Shown in pieces: positions 34,663 through 46,516 of a stretch of DNA of 64,000 nucleotides; within the stretch, counting starts at the first letter, position 1, and each line of letters opens with the position of its first letter. The DNA is taken from contig NC_067203.1 in assembly GCF_026262505.1 (NCBI RefSeq), forward strand, positions 1,984,001-2,048,000, given 5' to 3'. The position numbers and the translations under genes were made by a program. The notes under the pieces were generated by a model, which was given only the letters and a program-made list of their open reading frames with translations, did no database searches and was not told where the DNA came from. This DNA is from Trichomonas vaginalis G3 (taxonomy: Eukaryota > Parabasalia > Trichomonadida > Trichomonadidae).

Positions 34663-37600
34663 TCAGAACTTCAACTTACGAATAAAGCTTGTTTTAGTCG
34701 TTATTGAAAAGTTGAACTTTTCAGCAAAGCAAGGTTGACATGACTTACATAAGTCGAATGCAATCTCTTGACCATCATGAAGTGCTTTGTAAAGTTTCAT
34801 TAAACTGAACTCAGAGTCTTTGTCATATGTTCCAACAGGTATGTGAATGTTCTTATCTTCATTGTAATAGCATTGTATAGCTTCAGGAAACATTTCATTA
34901 GCGGTTAAAGCAATAACATCTTGCTTCACGCCTTTCATTCTGCAGTGAAATGCAACTTCATTTAAATCGTTAGTGAGTAAGTCTATGTAGGTCTTCTTTC
35001 CACAGAAAATACTTTTATAAGCTAAACTTTGTTTTCCAGGTGTTATTTCTGCAAAGTCGCTATGAAATTGACCAAGGTTCTTTCCTATAAGTTCGCGACC
35101 ATATCTCTTCTTAAACTCTGCTGCAAGCTTTGGGATGTCTTCATTATATAAGTGCATACTGTCGGTATCCTGGTAAAAGATTTGAAGTCCCATGTCCTCT
35201 GCAGTACAGAATACTTCATTCATAATACGTTTTGACATAGACAGAATATTAACACCAAGTGGACAGAAGTTAAAGTGTCTGCAAATGCTTTTCGTTAGCT
35301 TGAAAATAGTTTTATCTGAACCATCCAAACCTTCGAACTTCACTATATGGTTGTAATTTCTTATAGCATATCTTATAGCATCTTTGTCATCTACTATGGT
35401 TATTTTTGACTCAATAGGAGATAGAATAGTTTTGCCATAAATGCTGTTCAGAATGAGTTTTATAATTTCTTGTAAGGGGTTTTCTTCTTTCTTATACTTT
35501 AACCTTAACTCAAACAACTTCTTTACTTCATCTCTTATTCTCATATCTCTGTTTCCATCGTAATAGTATCCTTGCAACACTTCACATTTGACACCTTGAT
35601 ATTTTATGAGGTCTTGTAATGTTATATGGTCAACATACATGAGACAGCAAGTGTTTGAACTTCTTGGAACGTTAAGTTCTGGATTTAGTTCAGGGTCGCA
35701 AACTATTAAATGAAAGTGTCTGGGTATACCAATCTCTGTTATCTTAATGAGAACAAAGAAGCCAGACATAAACTTTTCACCAATGGGTTCCTTTTGGTCG
35801 TCATCGAATAAATGTCTCATGAGATACTCTGTGCTTAACATTTCTTCCTTCAATACTTTTGGAATACCTTCTAAAGTATAAAGTCTTGCTATAGCTGAAG
35901 GATATAATGAAACAGTGTCGAAGTCAGCAATGAGTTTCTTTTTGCTCTTTTGTTTCATGTTATCTGACAACATACATCTTCCACCTTGAATGCATCTCGA
36001 AATAAATTCTCTTGGTTTATTTGAGAGGTCATAAAGATTTCCATTCGGGAAGTATACTCTGTTCTCAAACAATTTGTTAGCAATAGAACAAATACTAACG
36101 TAGTCATAAACGTTTAAATCAAACTCTTTCAATAAGTCATTGCGGAACTTTACAAAACCTTCTCTTAAAATTCTTACATCTTGTTTGCAGTAAAACGTGC
36201 TATATTTTTCTAAGTCGAAGTGGTTTTCATCTATTCTGCAACCTTTGATGGAATCTATGTTCTTCATAAATGTATCTGCATCATGGATAAACTTACATGC
36301 TTCAGAAATGACACCAGTTCTGTTGTCATTTGCTAACAAAACACTGCTGTAGTAGTTATATGGAAATACTTCTTTCGGTCCTGTTTGTAAGTTAAACATA
36401 GCAGGAAATAGTTTAAGCTTCTTATTTATAACACTGTAAGAGTCTTTTATAATAATTGCCCTTCCTTTATATAAACCAGTTATTTGCATTGTTCGTGAAC
36501 CTTTAATGATGGGAGTTCCTTTCACTTCTGTCATGTGTCTTAAGATGAAGTTTATGTCATAACTGAGGTTATGGAAATATATTAAACTCTTGTCAGGAAG
36601 TCTTTCCAAAAATTCTGTTGCACAGTTTTGACCCCAAATGCTTTCACTCACTGAACCATCTTCACTGTCATAACAGATGTTAAAAGCTTTATGAAAGCCA
36701 TCCGTACTACACTCAAAGTCAGCAAAGAAAACGTGCTCAGGTATGAATTTACATTTAGCTTTATTTACTTCTTTTGACTCTGCTTTCTTCTTCAGTTGTA
36801 CACAATACTTTGGAGCATATGTCAAATCTTTAAATGGTGCAAGGTTCTGTTTATATAAGTCAGTCGTATATGTGAAAAGTTCTCCATAAGAAATAGGTTC
36901 GAAAATATTTGCACTCCCACAATGTTTTCATAACATCCCATAACGGTGTTGTTCTATCATAACGAACTACATATTTATCTTCTCTCTTTGTATATAATTT
37001 CATCTGTTTTCAATGTTCATTCCACCACACTCCTTCAAGATTTCTATATAGTTTCGAATGAAATATGTTGTCATTGGAAGTCTTTCATTTAGCATGTAGT
37101 GGTCTTCAACAAGAAGTAAGTCAATAGTTCTAACAGTTTCACATTCTTTTGGTATGTATCTCTTTATTTCATTATGTCTTGAGTCATTGAAGTAACCAAT
37201 GGTAACATTAAATGCTATACCTGTTGCGTCAGAAATTTCTTGTACTTTACTTTGAGGAAAGTCTCTAACACGAATGACTTCTCTCATGTGGTCAATAGTT
37301 TCTTCATTTACTCCAGCCTGAATGCAAGCATAAACGAAACAATTGTCCTCTGTCATAAGTGTTGCAGTTCTTTTGTTCAGTTCATTGAAGATTTGGTAGC
37401 GTTCAAGATTTATAGGTAATGTGCAAAGATACTTCCAGAACTGACCGCTTCTCTTCTTATAAAACTTCTTTTCACCATTATCTTTCCAAAAGCTTTCTAT
37501 AAGTGCTGGGTTTCCTGTTTGCTTAAGAGCTTCCAAAATGGCTTTCTGGTCATTTGTCAGTGTGCTTTCATCTCTATATGGTCTCTTTTTTGGTTTGCCT

Positions 37601-38430
37601 TTCTTTACATCTGACATCGTTAAGCCTTCATATTCTGTTAAATCATACATCTTTATTTCAGTAAGATTCTTTATGTTTGTCAAGAAGAAGTCATAGTGCA
37701 TTTCAACAATACCTGCAGCATTTGCTTCTATCTCTGATATAAAGTTCTCCTTCAAGAGCTGATGTAGTAATGTTCCAATATTATTGAGGTTTAACGTAGA
37801 ACATTCATACTTTCCACCAAGTTTATAACATACCATCCATCTCTGTTGGGAGTTTATTTTAATTTTCTCTAAGAGTCTCATGAAAACCTTACCGAAATGT
37901 TTGTGTAAGTAGTCTCTGTTTGGTTCATCTAAAGCTTCGATGTTAAAGTCAATGAGTCTATTGCCCGACTTCACATTTTCTTCCTATTCTCTTCATCTTT
38001 CTTTAACCATCTCTCACCTTCTTTGGTTTGTCGTCAATGGAACGAATGACATTATTAGCTTTGCGAACTTGTCTATAGCACTTTTAAACATCTCTCTTCT
38101 GTTGTTTCAGTGTGTCGTCTCTTCTCTTGTTTCACCAACGTTTGCATTTGTTATGTCAAACATTTCTCTTCTTACTTCATGAGGTATTGAACGTCTATGA
38201 TATAAGTCAATAGCAACGTCATTTAAAGGAAATGCTCTTGCGTGGACTTCGTCCTCGCCGCGTTGCGGCTTTATGAACTCATGAATTCTATCATAAGTTA
38301 TTTCACCATTGTAGTCTTTAATGAAGTCAGCGAGTGCCTTTTTGTTTGTTGTGTAATGCTTTGCAACATCTATATTAGCTTCTGTAAGAAGTTGTTTTAT
38401 TTCCGAGTGTTTAACTTAGACAACTTCCGA
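34663..38430 (-). pseudogene. Protein-primed family-B DNA polymerase of E2, broken
   Basis: The reverse-strand span holds the full domain set of a Polinton pPolB. The N-terminal region has an OTU-like Cys/His pattern (TEDNCFVYACIQAG; LLLVEDHYMLNE). The exonuclease motifs are FFADFECSTDG, YFHNLSYDINF and YCKQDVRIL. Palm motif A is DFDTVSLYPSAI, motif B is KLILNSIYGKTI and motif C is YQDTDSMHL. It would replicate element DNA from a terminal protein. The fossil has several breaks, about five. The polymerase core itself is a long open stretch (720 codons). Confidence 0.9.
38244..38269. repeat. Double GC-rich mini-hairpin inside the E2 polymerase region
   Basis: GGAC-ttc-GTCC (38244-38254) and GCCGC-gtt-GCGGC (38257-38269), 2 bp apart, in the N-terminal coding part of the polymerase fossil. 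The stems are perfect and the loops are 3 nt. Confidence 0.75.
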
Positions 38431-38528
38431 TACATCTTTAGTAGGAAATAAAAAAAAATATTTTTTTGAAAAAATTAGATTAGATTTTTTTAAGTTATTT
38501 TTCAAAATAATTTAATATTTTTATTTTA

Positions 38529-39002
38529 ATGAAACACATGCAAGATTGCAAGTTCTTTTCATACAATGCTCTCGCTACTGCCATCAAGAATGAGTTCAAT
38601 AATGCTTCAAATGTTAATGTTATCTTTAACAAGAAGTTTGTGAAAGAATCTAAGTTTGGTCAGTATGTCAGACCATTAGCTATTGTCATTGACCGCAAAC
38701 GTTATACTTCACAAGAGTTAGCAGTAGTTTTGAAACAAAAGGGTTTCTTCGTGAATGTCAAAGATACTCATTATACTATTATAAAGAACTCCAACATTGA
38801 CTTCTTCAGTATTGCTATGAATCTTTCCGAACAGAAAGAATATAAGAAGGGTGAAACAAATGTGAAATATTATTCTTCATCTCTGAAAACAATAACGAAC
38901 AAAGATGTTATACAAAAGTTCTTACCAAAGGTTGAAGAAGCTTCTATTGACATTGACGAAGGAAGTGAAATGGTTGAAGAAATTGACCCTGACGTCATTT
39001 AA
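38529..39002 (+). CDS. Hypothetical protein with acidic C-terminal tip (candidate ssDNA-binding protein)
   Basis: 157 residues. N-terminal part (FFSYNALATAIKNEFNNASN, VNVIFNKKFVKESKFGQYVR) with a basic, aromatic body. The C-terminus is acidic with a hydrophobic tip (SIDIDEGSEMVEEIDPDVI). The position, divergent from the polymerase, and the tail recall single-stranded-DNA-binding proteins; compare 1268-1687 in A. No family recognised. It looks whole. Confidence 0.5.
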   Translation: MKHMQDCKFFSYNALATAIKNEFNNASNVNVIFNKKFVKESKFGQYVRPLAIVIDRKRYTSQELAVVLKQKGFFVNVKDTHYTIIKNSNIDFFSIAMNLSEQKEYKKGETNVKYYSSSLKTITNKDVIQKFLPKVEEASIDIDEGSEMVEEIDPDVI

Positions 39003-39059
39003 GCAAAAATATATTTTTGGTGAAGAGGTGAGATTTCACCTGTTTTTTCACCTCATTCT

Positions 39060-39128
39060 CTCTTCGTTAATGTTGTCGTGACTTCTTCGTTAATGTTGTC
39101 GTGACTTCTTCGTTAATGTTGTCGTGAC
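39060..39128. repeat. Three tandem copies of a 23-bp unit
   Basis: TTCTTCGTTAATGTTGTCGTGAC repeated three times directly before the 3' end of the KilA-N gene. It is similar to the TCTTCGTAAATGTTTTGTCA pieces of the 128-bp repeat. Just upstream (about 39005-39050) lies a GGTGAGA-type palindrome copy. Confidence 0.85.
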
Positions 39129-39129
39129 T

Positions 39130-39990
39130 TCATTCTTCCTCTTTGAAGTTATCGAAATATTCTGTTATTTTTTCCTTCAGTAATGTTAAGTCTTCTTTGA
39201 ATGTAAGTATTGTGCAACCTTTGATGTCATAGTGTGTTTGAGGAAGAGTATTTTTGACAATTTCTTTTATTTGCTCATTCGGTGTCATTGAAATCGGTAA
39301 GTTTTCACGATAGAACCAGTTTCTGTCAGATTTATATATTTTAGCAAGGTCGTAAAAGCTTTTGTTGTTTCTTCTGACTAAATGCAACATAACCATATCT
39401 CTGTCTTCTTCATTCTCCAACTCTTCAGTATATATCATATACTTATAACTCTTTTCCTTTCCTTTTGGTACTGAACGCGGTATTCTTTTCTGTATGCTTT
39501 TGTCTTTGGATTCAATGACTTCATCTTTTGCATGAAGTTTCTTTTCCATATCTTCACGTTCTTGTCTGTGAAGTTCGTCAAGAAGTTTGTAAATATTCCA
39601 AGCATAACGTGGTGAAGCCCACATTGCAACTGCATTTACTAAAAGTCTATGAACATAATATCCTCTCAAACCGTTTGGCAATTTTTCACGGTTTTCATAG
39701 AGTTTTGGCGACTGGGATTTTTTACCTACTCGCTGTTCTTCACTGTTTTCAGAAAAAAGTACGTCTCGCTGTGCTTCACTTAATAGTTCTATGGTGCTTT
39801 GGTTCCTAAACCAGTCTTTAGGAAGCTTAGTATCTGGAGCAAAACAAGCCGTCAAAATACTTTGCATTTGGTACATGTCGTCTTTGACCGAACGAATGAG
39901 TCTCAATTGTTTGTTATACTGTATGTATTCGTATTCTTCATTTATAGCTTCATGGACTATAACTGTTGTTGTGTTCTCTGATGTTGTCAT
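39130..39990 (-). CDS. KilA-N domain protein of E2
   Basis: 286 residues from the ATG at 39990. Same layout as 3960-4817: DWFRNQST, GYYVHRLLVNAVAMWASP with RYAWNIYKLLDE, a coiled linker (KKLHAKDEVIESKDKSIQKR) and the C-terminal domain ending EYFDNFKEEE. The linker is longer than in copy A. A DNA-binding, probably regulatory, protein. It looks whole. Upstream it shares an AT-rich leader (ACATACAAAATAAAAAAATA) with the homologue in A. Confidence 0.85.
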   Translation of the reverse strand: MTTSENTTTVIVHEAINEEYEYIQYNKQLRLIRSVKDDMYQMQSILTACFAPDTKLPKDWFRNQSTIELLSEAQRDVLFSENSEEQRVGKKSQSPKLYENREKLPNGLRGYYVHRLLVNAVAMWASPRYAWNIYKLLDELHRQEREDMEKKLHAKDEVIESKDKSIQKRIPRSVPKGKEKSYKYMIYTEELENEEDRDMVMLHLVRRNNKSFYDLAKIYKSDRNWFYRENLPISMTPNEQIKEIVKNTLPQTHYDIKGCTILTFKEDLTLLKEKITEYFDNFKEEE

Positions 39991-40084
39991 TACTGTCTTT
40001 ACATACAAAATAAAAAAATAAATAAAAATAAAACTAACTTTATTTTTTCTATCTTAAGGAAATTCATGATTTTCGTACGGAATT

Positions 40085-40551
40085 CAGCAAAAATAATGTT
40101 TAGGGTAGAAGGTTAGATCTAACATGTTTTCTAACCTGTTTTCTACCCTCTTGAATTTTCATGATTTCTTCGTACATGTTTTGTCAAGACTTCTTCGTAC
40201 ATGTTTTGTCAAACATGAACGTATATGTTTTGTCAAGACTTCTTCATCGTAATGAACGTATATGTTTTGTCAAGACTTCTTCATCGTAATGAGCGTAAAT
40301 CAGACAAAAATAATGTTTAGGGTAGAAGGTTAGATCTAACCTCTTTTCTAACCTCTTTTCTACCCCAGTTATTTTATAAGCGTTTCACATGGTAAACGTT
40401 ATTTTTGGAATTTTGTGAAAACTCAACGGTTTGACACAAGCCCTAAAAATTATTTTACTCAGAATTTTGTTGCTGAATTCAGCAAAAATAATGTTTAGGG
40501 TAGAAGGTTAGATCTAACCTCTTTTCTAACCTCTTTTCTACCCCAGTTATT
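40085..40551. repeat. Three copies of the intergenic palindrome, GGTTAGA type
   Basis: Copies at about 40103-40150, 40318-40364 and 40497-40543, each AAAAATAATGTTTAGGGTAG then AAGGTTAGATCTAACC and two more half-sites (CTAACC, CTACCC). Between them are TACATGTTTTGTCAAGACTT repeats. No gene is seen here. Confidence 0.8.
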
Positions 40552-41490
40552 TTATAAGCGTTTCACATGGTAAACGTTATGAATTCGTGAGACTCTAAAC
40601 AGTTTCGTAGCTTCTATTTCTTCTTTTAGTACATCGAATGTTTTAACAATGCCGAAAGTTTCTTTATACTTCTTCTTGACGTCAGATAGAAGGAAATCTT
40701 CTGCTGTTGGATAGTTTTTGTTCAGAAATTCTAACATGTCCATTTTATTTTCTGCTGGTTTTTCTGCTTCTTTCTTTAAGTCTGCATAGTCGTTTCTCAT
40801 ACGTTCTATCTCTTTGACGGAGTAGTTATATCTCCTCATTGCTGCTTTACATTTAGAACATTGCGGGTTCATTTTTGCGTTATATTCTGAAACCTTACCA
40901 GCTAAAACAACTAAGGCGTCAATGGTTTTCTTTAACTCAAACATAGCGGGTCTTATCTGTTCATTCCATACCTTGCCTCTTCTATCTTTATCTCTTATCT
41001 GCCATACACATTCAGCAACTAACGAAACAAAGTTGTCGTAGGTCTTAAATTCTTCAGATTTATATATGTCAGAAACATTCTTATATACCATGTCGCAATC
41101 TTTGTCCATAACTTTATGGTTGCAATGAAAACCAAGGAATTCATAATTTACCTTTCGTATGAACTTCTTTATTTCTACTGAGTCAGTTGGTTTCACTTCT
41201 ATTTCGTCGAATTCAGGAATAGTGAGTTTTTGTTGTTGGATTTCAGGTAGTTTAGGCAAATGGTCAATAATGTCCTGCATTTCATAAAGATACTGTTCAT
41301 TTGTTTCATCTTTCGCACTACAGTCTAAATTACTTGTTAAAAGTTCTTGCTTTATCTTCTGGATTTCTGTTTCAAAAGTATATGAAGAAGGAATGAAGCT
41401 TTTCATCTCTACTAACATAGATGTTGGATTCATGACTAAAGAGTTTGGTGCTGTTGTTTGAATTGTTGTTGTGCCGATTGTTGAAATCAT
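40552..41490 (-). CDS. Conserved Maverick hypothetical protein, putative winged-helix C-terminus (E2)
   Basis: 312 residues from MISTIGTTTIQTTAPNSLVM at 41490. Close homologue of 5978-6862 with a longer centre. Conserved: FETEIQKIKQELL, PEFDEIEVKPTDSVEIKKFI, CSKCKAAMRRYNYS and the C-terminal LEFLNKNYPTAEDFLLSDV to YHVKRL. Unknown family; shared by two Maverick lineages, hence probably a core function. It looks whole. Confidence 0.7.
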   Translation of the reverse strand: MISTIGTTTIQTTAPNSLVMNPTSMLVEMKSFIPSSYTFETEIQKIKQELLTSNLDCSAKDETNEQYLYEMQDIIDHLPKLPEIQQQKLTIPEFDEIEVKPTDSVEIKKFIRKVNYEFLGFHCNHKVMDKDCDMVYKNVSDIYKSEEFKTYDNFVSLVAECVWQIRDKDRRGKVWNEQIRPAMFELKKTIDALVVLAGKVSEYNAKMNPQCSKCKAAMRRYNYSVKEIERMRNDYADLKKEAEKPAENKMDMLEFLNKNYPTAEDFLLSDVKKKYKETFGIVKTFDVLKEEIEATKLFRVSRIHNVYHVKRL

Positions 41491-41554
41491 ATCTTTTATA
41501 CAAAATAAAAAAAATAAAAAAATAAAACTAACTTTATTTTTTATTTCGGGAAAA

Positions 41555-42535
41555 TTCATGAAAATTCAAGAGGTTAGAAAAGAGGGTAGAAAACAGGTTA
41601 GATCTAACCTTCTACCCTAAATTATATTTTTGGGTCCTTTACACTCATTACGAAGAAGTCTTGACAAAACATTTACGAAGAAGTCATGAAAATTCAAGAG
41701 GTTAGAAAAGAGGGTAGAAAACAGGTTAGATCTAACCTTCTACCCTAAATTATATTTTTGGGTCCTTTACACTCATTACGAAGAAGTCTTGACAAAACAT
41801 TTACGAAGAAGTCATGAAAATTCAAGAGGTTAGAAAAGAGGGTAGAAAACAGGTTAGATCTAACCTTCTACCCTAAATTATATTTTTGGGTCCTTTACAC
41901 TCATTACGAAGAAGTCTTGACAAAACATTTACGAAGAAGTCATGAAAATTCAAGAGGTTAGAAAAGAGGGTAGAAAACAGGTTAGATCTAACCTTCTACC
42001 CTAAATTATATTTTTGGGTCCTTTACACTCATTACGAAGAAGTCTTGACAAAACATTTACGAAGAAGTCATGAAAATTCAAGAGGTTAGAAAAGAGGGTA
42101 GAAAACAGGTTAGATCTAACCTTCTACCCTAAATTATATTTTTGGGTCCTTTACACTCATTACGAAGAAATCTTGACAAAACATTTACGAAGAAGTCATG
42201 AAAATTCAAGAGGTTAGAAAAGAGGGTAGAAAACAGGTTAGATCTAACCTTCTACCCTAAATTATATTTTTGGGTCCTTTACACTCATTACGAAGAAGTC
42301 TTGACAAAACATTTACGAAGAAGTCATGGAAATTCAAGAGGTTAGAAAAGAGGGTAGAAAACAGGTTAGATCTAACCTTCTACCCTAAACATTATTTTTG
42401 TCTGATTTACGCTCATTACGAAGAAATCTTGACAAAACATTTACGAAGAAATCATGAAAATTCAAGAGGTGAAAAAACAGGTGAAAAAACAGGTGAAATC
42501 TCACCTCTTCACCTATAATATATTTTTGTCTGATT
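41555..42535. repeat. 128-bp tandem array built on the intergenic palindrome
   Basis: About seven and a half head-to-tail units; the GGGTCCTTTACACTC landmark recurs at 41632, 41760, 41888, 42016, 42144 and 42272, exactly 128 bp apart. Each unit has the palindrome GGTTAGATCTAACC, an AAATTATATTTTTGGG stretch and two ACGAAGAAGTC motifs. The last unit switches to the GGTGAGA-type half-sites. Units are nearly identical, so the expansion is recent. No gene. Confidence 0.92.
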
Positions 42536-42550
42536 TACATCCAACGAAAA

Positions 42551-43636
42551 AGTTTAGAAGAATTTTCTTATTCTTTCTGGCATGTTTTTATCTTTCCAGT
42601 ACTCCCGCTCTAATGGTCCCAGATGTGTTGGCTTTGACTCTCTCAAGTTCTTAGATGGTATAACATCTTCAACACCTCCTTCATATCTTACTTTATAAGT
42701 GTCATCGTTTATGTTGTAGCCAAGTATTTCAATAACCACTCCTCGCTTTGCTTCGTCAATGGTTTCAGCAAGTTTGCCATTACTACTTTCAACTAATTTA
42801 TGACGAGGGTAAAATGCTATGGAGTCGTCAGCAGCTTTTATAAGATATCCATTACCTTGCGTAGAGTCTACGATATAATAATTTCGACTTAACCTTAAAC
42901 GTTTCTTTGTCAACGGTTTGTCGTCAAGAACTACACGAACTTTTGTACCAGGAATGAGGTAAATTGTGTTGAATTTCTGATATTTTGTGTTTGGCTTCGT
43001 TTCTTTTGTATATACTTTTCTTCTTGTTGTTGTGTCATTGAATTTGGTGTATGGCCTGTTGTAGAATGTGTTGAGGAATTATAAACTTCGAGGAAATGTT
43101 TCATTGTTTCTTCGGTAAAGTCTCGCTCTTGATTTAAATCTCTGAGCGTTCTTATGAAGCGGTTTATGATGCCGAGTATGTTATGGTTATGGTCTTCAGT
43201 AGTGTAGTGAGTTATGTTATGCTTAATGAGAAATTCTGTGATTTCGTTGCTGAGGTATGCACTGTCTTGGTCTGATGTTAAAGTACTTGGGTATGTTCTG
43301 CTACAAACTTTTGTAAAACTCTTAACACTTCACGAGTTCCTTTATTTCATTGGATATGCATATGCTTTACGAGTGTTAACATTTATGAAGATGAGGAATG
43401 GTTTATGTCCTCCTTTTCTGCTTTGAATGAGAGTGTCAAATTGGTATGCGTCAGGAGTGTTGGAGTAAATTGGTAAAAAGTAGTCGTAAGGGTTTATTTT
43501 TGTTTGATGTACAACATTTTTGTCAAAGAACCTTTTCACTTCAGCTCTGTTAGTAAATCCCCGAACTCTTTGCAGCTTCATTGAACTTCTTAAATGACCT
43601 CCATGGATGTTGTTCGAATACTTCTTTCAAGCTCAT
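42551..43636 (-). pseudogene. Integrase of E2, broken
   Basis: Reverse-strand counterpart of the E3 integrase at 62916-64000, nearly identical by eye: rve core plus a basic C-terminal part (KKRLRLSRNYYIVDSTQGNG) and the end NMPERIRKFF. The fossil has several breaks (about four). Insertion enzyme of the element. Confidence 0.85.
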
Positions 43637-44746
43637 TTATGTAAAGTTAAAGATTTTAACCAACTCGTATCCAAGCGTGCATTGTTATATAAGGAGGCAT
43701 ATAATCTTTTCCATTACCTGCTGGGTCTGTAATACCAGCTACAACATGTGTATGATTTCCTGCAGTTCCACAGAAAATACCTGTGCTAACATCTTTGGGG
43801 TCAGTTGTGATATCATATCTATGCATTCCCTGTCTATCCGAACCCGCTGCAAGATTTGTATAACCTCTTTTTGTTATTGAATGTGAATGGTTTCCTTCCA
43901 CAGATGTTCTTCCACTGAACCTATGCATATGTGAAGGAAGGTTTTCAATACCTATTTTCTTTGAACCTCCCATCTTCATTGACTGCGTATTAGTGTAGAA
44001 TGGAAAACTGTCAACTATTTCATACCATCTACCACCAAATAAAGTGTTTGGATTTATTGGATTCATAGACGTATAAACAGCTCCTATAGGATATATTAAA
44101 TCATATATGCTCATAACTCTATAAACATATTCTAAAGAACTTATGTCATTAAATACCATTTGGAATGTATCTCCCGGATGAAATGTTGCATTTGTTCCAC
44201 TTTTATAATGTAATGTTAGTTCAATAGAATTATCCAAGAAAAATTCAAAAGTATCTGGTTGAAGACCTCTAACAAATTCAAATGGAGTTGCTGGTTCACC
44301 ATTTATAATTTCTGTTGTAAATGTCATTGTATCTGGTTTCGAAAATTTCTTTGTTAGTTCTGCATCCACATAAGTTTTGTCGGCTTTACTGTCTAACATT
44401 GCTGGTAGTTCATGTGCTTCAAAGTTTCTGGCATGACTTCGTATTCATGCAACTTTGTCTATTTAAAGTTTAAGAGTATCTTTTACGCTTGTACTTGGAT
44501 TTTCTAATGGTGCACTTGAACCCAAATCATAGTTCAATATTATGTCGTCTGCTCTAACAGTAGTGAAGGATTTATGTGTATGGTTCTTGTCAGCTTTCTT
44601 ATCATATAAATCTTGAGCAGTGAATTTAACATTATTTTCATCCTCCATGACATAAACATTTCTACATCTAATGTATTTCATCGTCGTTATGTTTTCCTCC
44701 GATGTTAAACCTTGTGGAAAGTTAGGAGGTTTCCAATATAATGCAT

Positions 44747-44768
44747 CCGCGTGCGGCGGGGCTCCGCC
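44747..44768. repeat. GC-rich hairpin pair in the E2 fibre
   Basis: CCGC-gt-GCGG (44747-44756) overlapping GGCGG-ggct-CCGCC (44755-44768). It encodes a GGAPPHAD-type segment in the fibre's frame. GC content is far above the surroundings. Confidence 0.6.
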
Positions 44769-46516
44769 CTCCCCACCAGTTCCTTCAACCGTTCCTTCAA
44801 TACTTTCTATACCAACAGTTGTGAAGAAATCATGTGTATGGTTCTTATCTGCTTTCTTATCTAACATTGCTGGTAGTTCATGTGTTTCAAAGTTTCTGAC
44901 ATGACCTTCGATATTCATACATTTACTATTTAAGGAGTTTAGTGTATCTTTTACGCTTGTACTTGGATTCTCTAAAGGTGCACTTGAACCAAGGTCAAAG
45001 TTCAATATTATGTCGTCTGCTCTAACAGTAGTGAAGGATTTATGTGTATGGTTCTTGTCGGCTTTACTGTCTAAAGAAGTTTGAAGTTCATTTATATCGG
45101 AGATGTTGTGTTTATGAGATTTCAAAACTTTGTTCGTTGCGTCAAGTTCATCTTTGTCAGCTTTACTTTTAATAGCATCTTCAAACGTTATTTTTGACTT
45201 AACTCTCAAAGTAAATCTTGGTTCAACTAATACACCTTTAACAGAGAAAGTAGAGGCATAAATTTCACCGGTATAACCAAATGCTTCTGGTGCTTTAGCT
45301 ACATCATACTGTACAGTACAGCTTATGTCATAACCTTTAGCACGAATGTATTTATATCTTCTTTCATTAACATTTTTTGTCTTCGCTTCATCACTTCGTG
45401 TTAAATATCCATGGTAGTCCGTTATAATCTGTTCGTCTGAAGTTATATAATGAACGTGGTTTTTATCTGCTTTTTCGGCTAATTTCTCATTAACATCATT
45501 CACTTCTAATTCAACTCTTCCGCCAGAACTCTTATTATCATTAATCTTTTTCATTAATTCGGTAATTACGTCATAAAGACTATATTCTGTTTTCGGTTTT
45601 GTAAATAATGAGTCAAAATTTCTTTTCATCATTACATCGCTGACATTAATGATATCACCAATTCCTTTTTCATTTATTCTCTTCATTAGTTCTGCAATAA
45701 TGACGAATATATAATCTGTTAATTTATTCTCTTCATCGAGGGTTATAGAATGTTTTGAAATTGAATCATTAACTCCTCTAAATAAATCAATAACTTCAGG
45801 ATACACGTTTTTAATGTCTTGAATAACCCGACCAGTATCCTGTTGTTCATGTTCTTCGTTCCCGTCGTTACGTGGTTTTATATCTCTAACCATCATCAAC
45901 GCAGCCATAACCGGAGGGTTTGTTGCTACCTGTTCGAAAATCCGTCCGTTATGTATGGTATATCTAAATAATTTCTTTGTGTTTGTTAAAACATTTGAAA
46001 CAAGTCTTTTAAAACCATCTACAAAATTTCCTGTTTCACCTAATGTTCTTGCAGCATTTACAAGCTCACCCATTCCCGCTTTTGACCCCAAAAACGTCCA
46101 TATTGCATTTATTTCACTCTGTATAGTTGTCCATTCAGCGAAACTAACACCCGCATTCGCTAAGCTGAAAATGAAATTCAGTGGATCGAACTTAATTCCA
46201 CCTTCTTTTTCAATTTCAACGAACTCACTAACATGAGATTTTAAATATTCTTTCGTTAAAATTGTTTTCCCCGATGTTATGTCATTAACGAAACTATCAC
46301 CGTCAAAAGTTAACGAATTCAATTTCGTCGTTGATGCTTTTATTTCATACACCGCTTTATCGATAGTTTTTGGCTCACCTTCTTTAGAAGCATATGAAAC
46401 ATTAATGAATGAATTATATGTATTCGTGAATGAGTTAAAATCAATGATTTTCATTAATGACGCCTTTAATGATTCATTAACTGTTGAATCCCTTAAAGTA
46501 ATTAATGAACTGTCAT

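Noticed and set aside
41555-42535. Possible CRISPR array (regular repeats)
   Set aside because: The 128-bp units are repeated whole with no variable spacers, in a eukaryotic mobile element.
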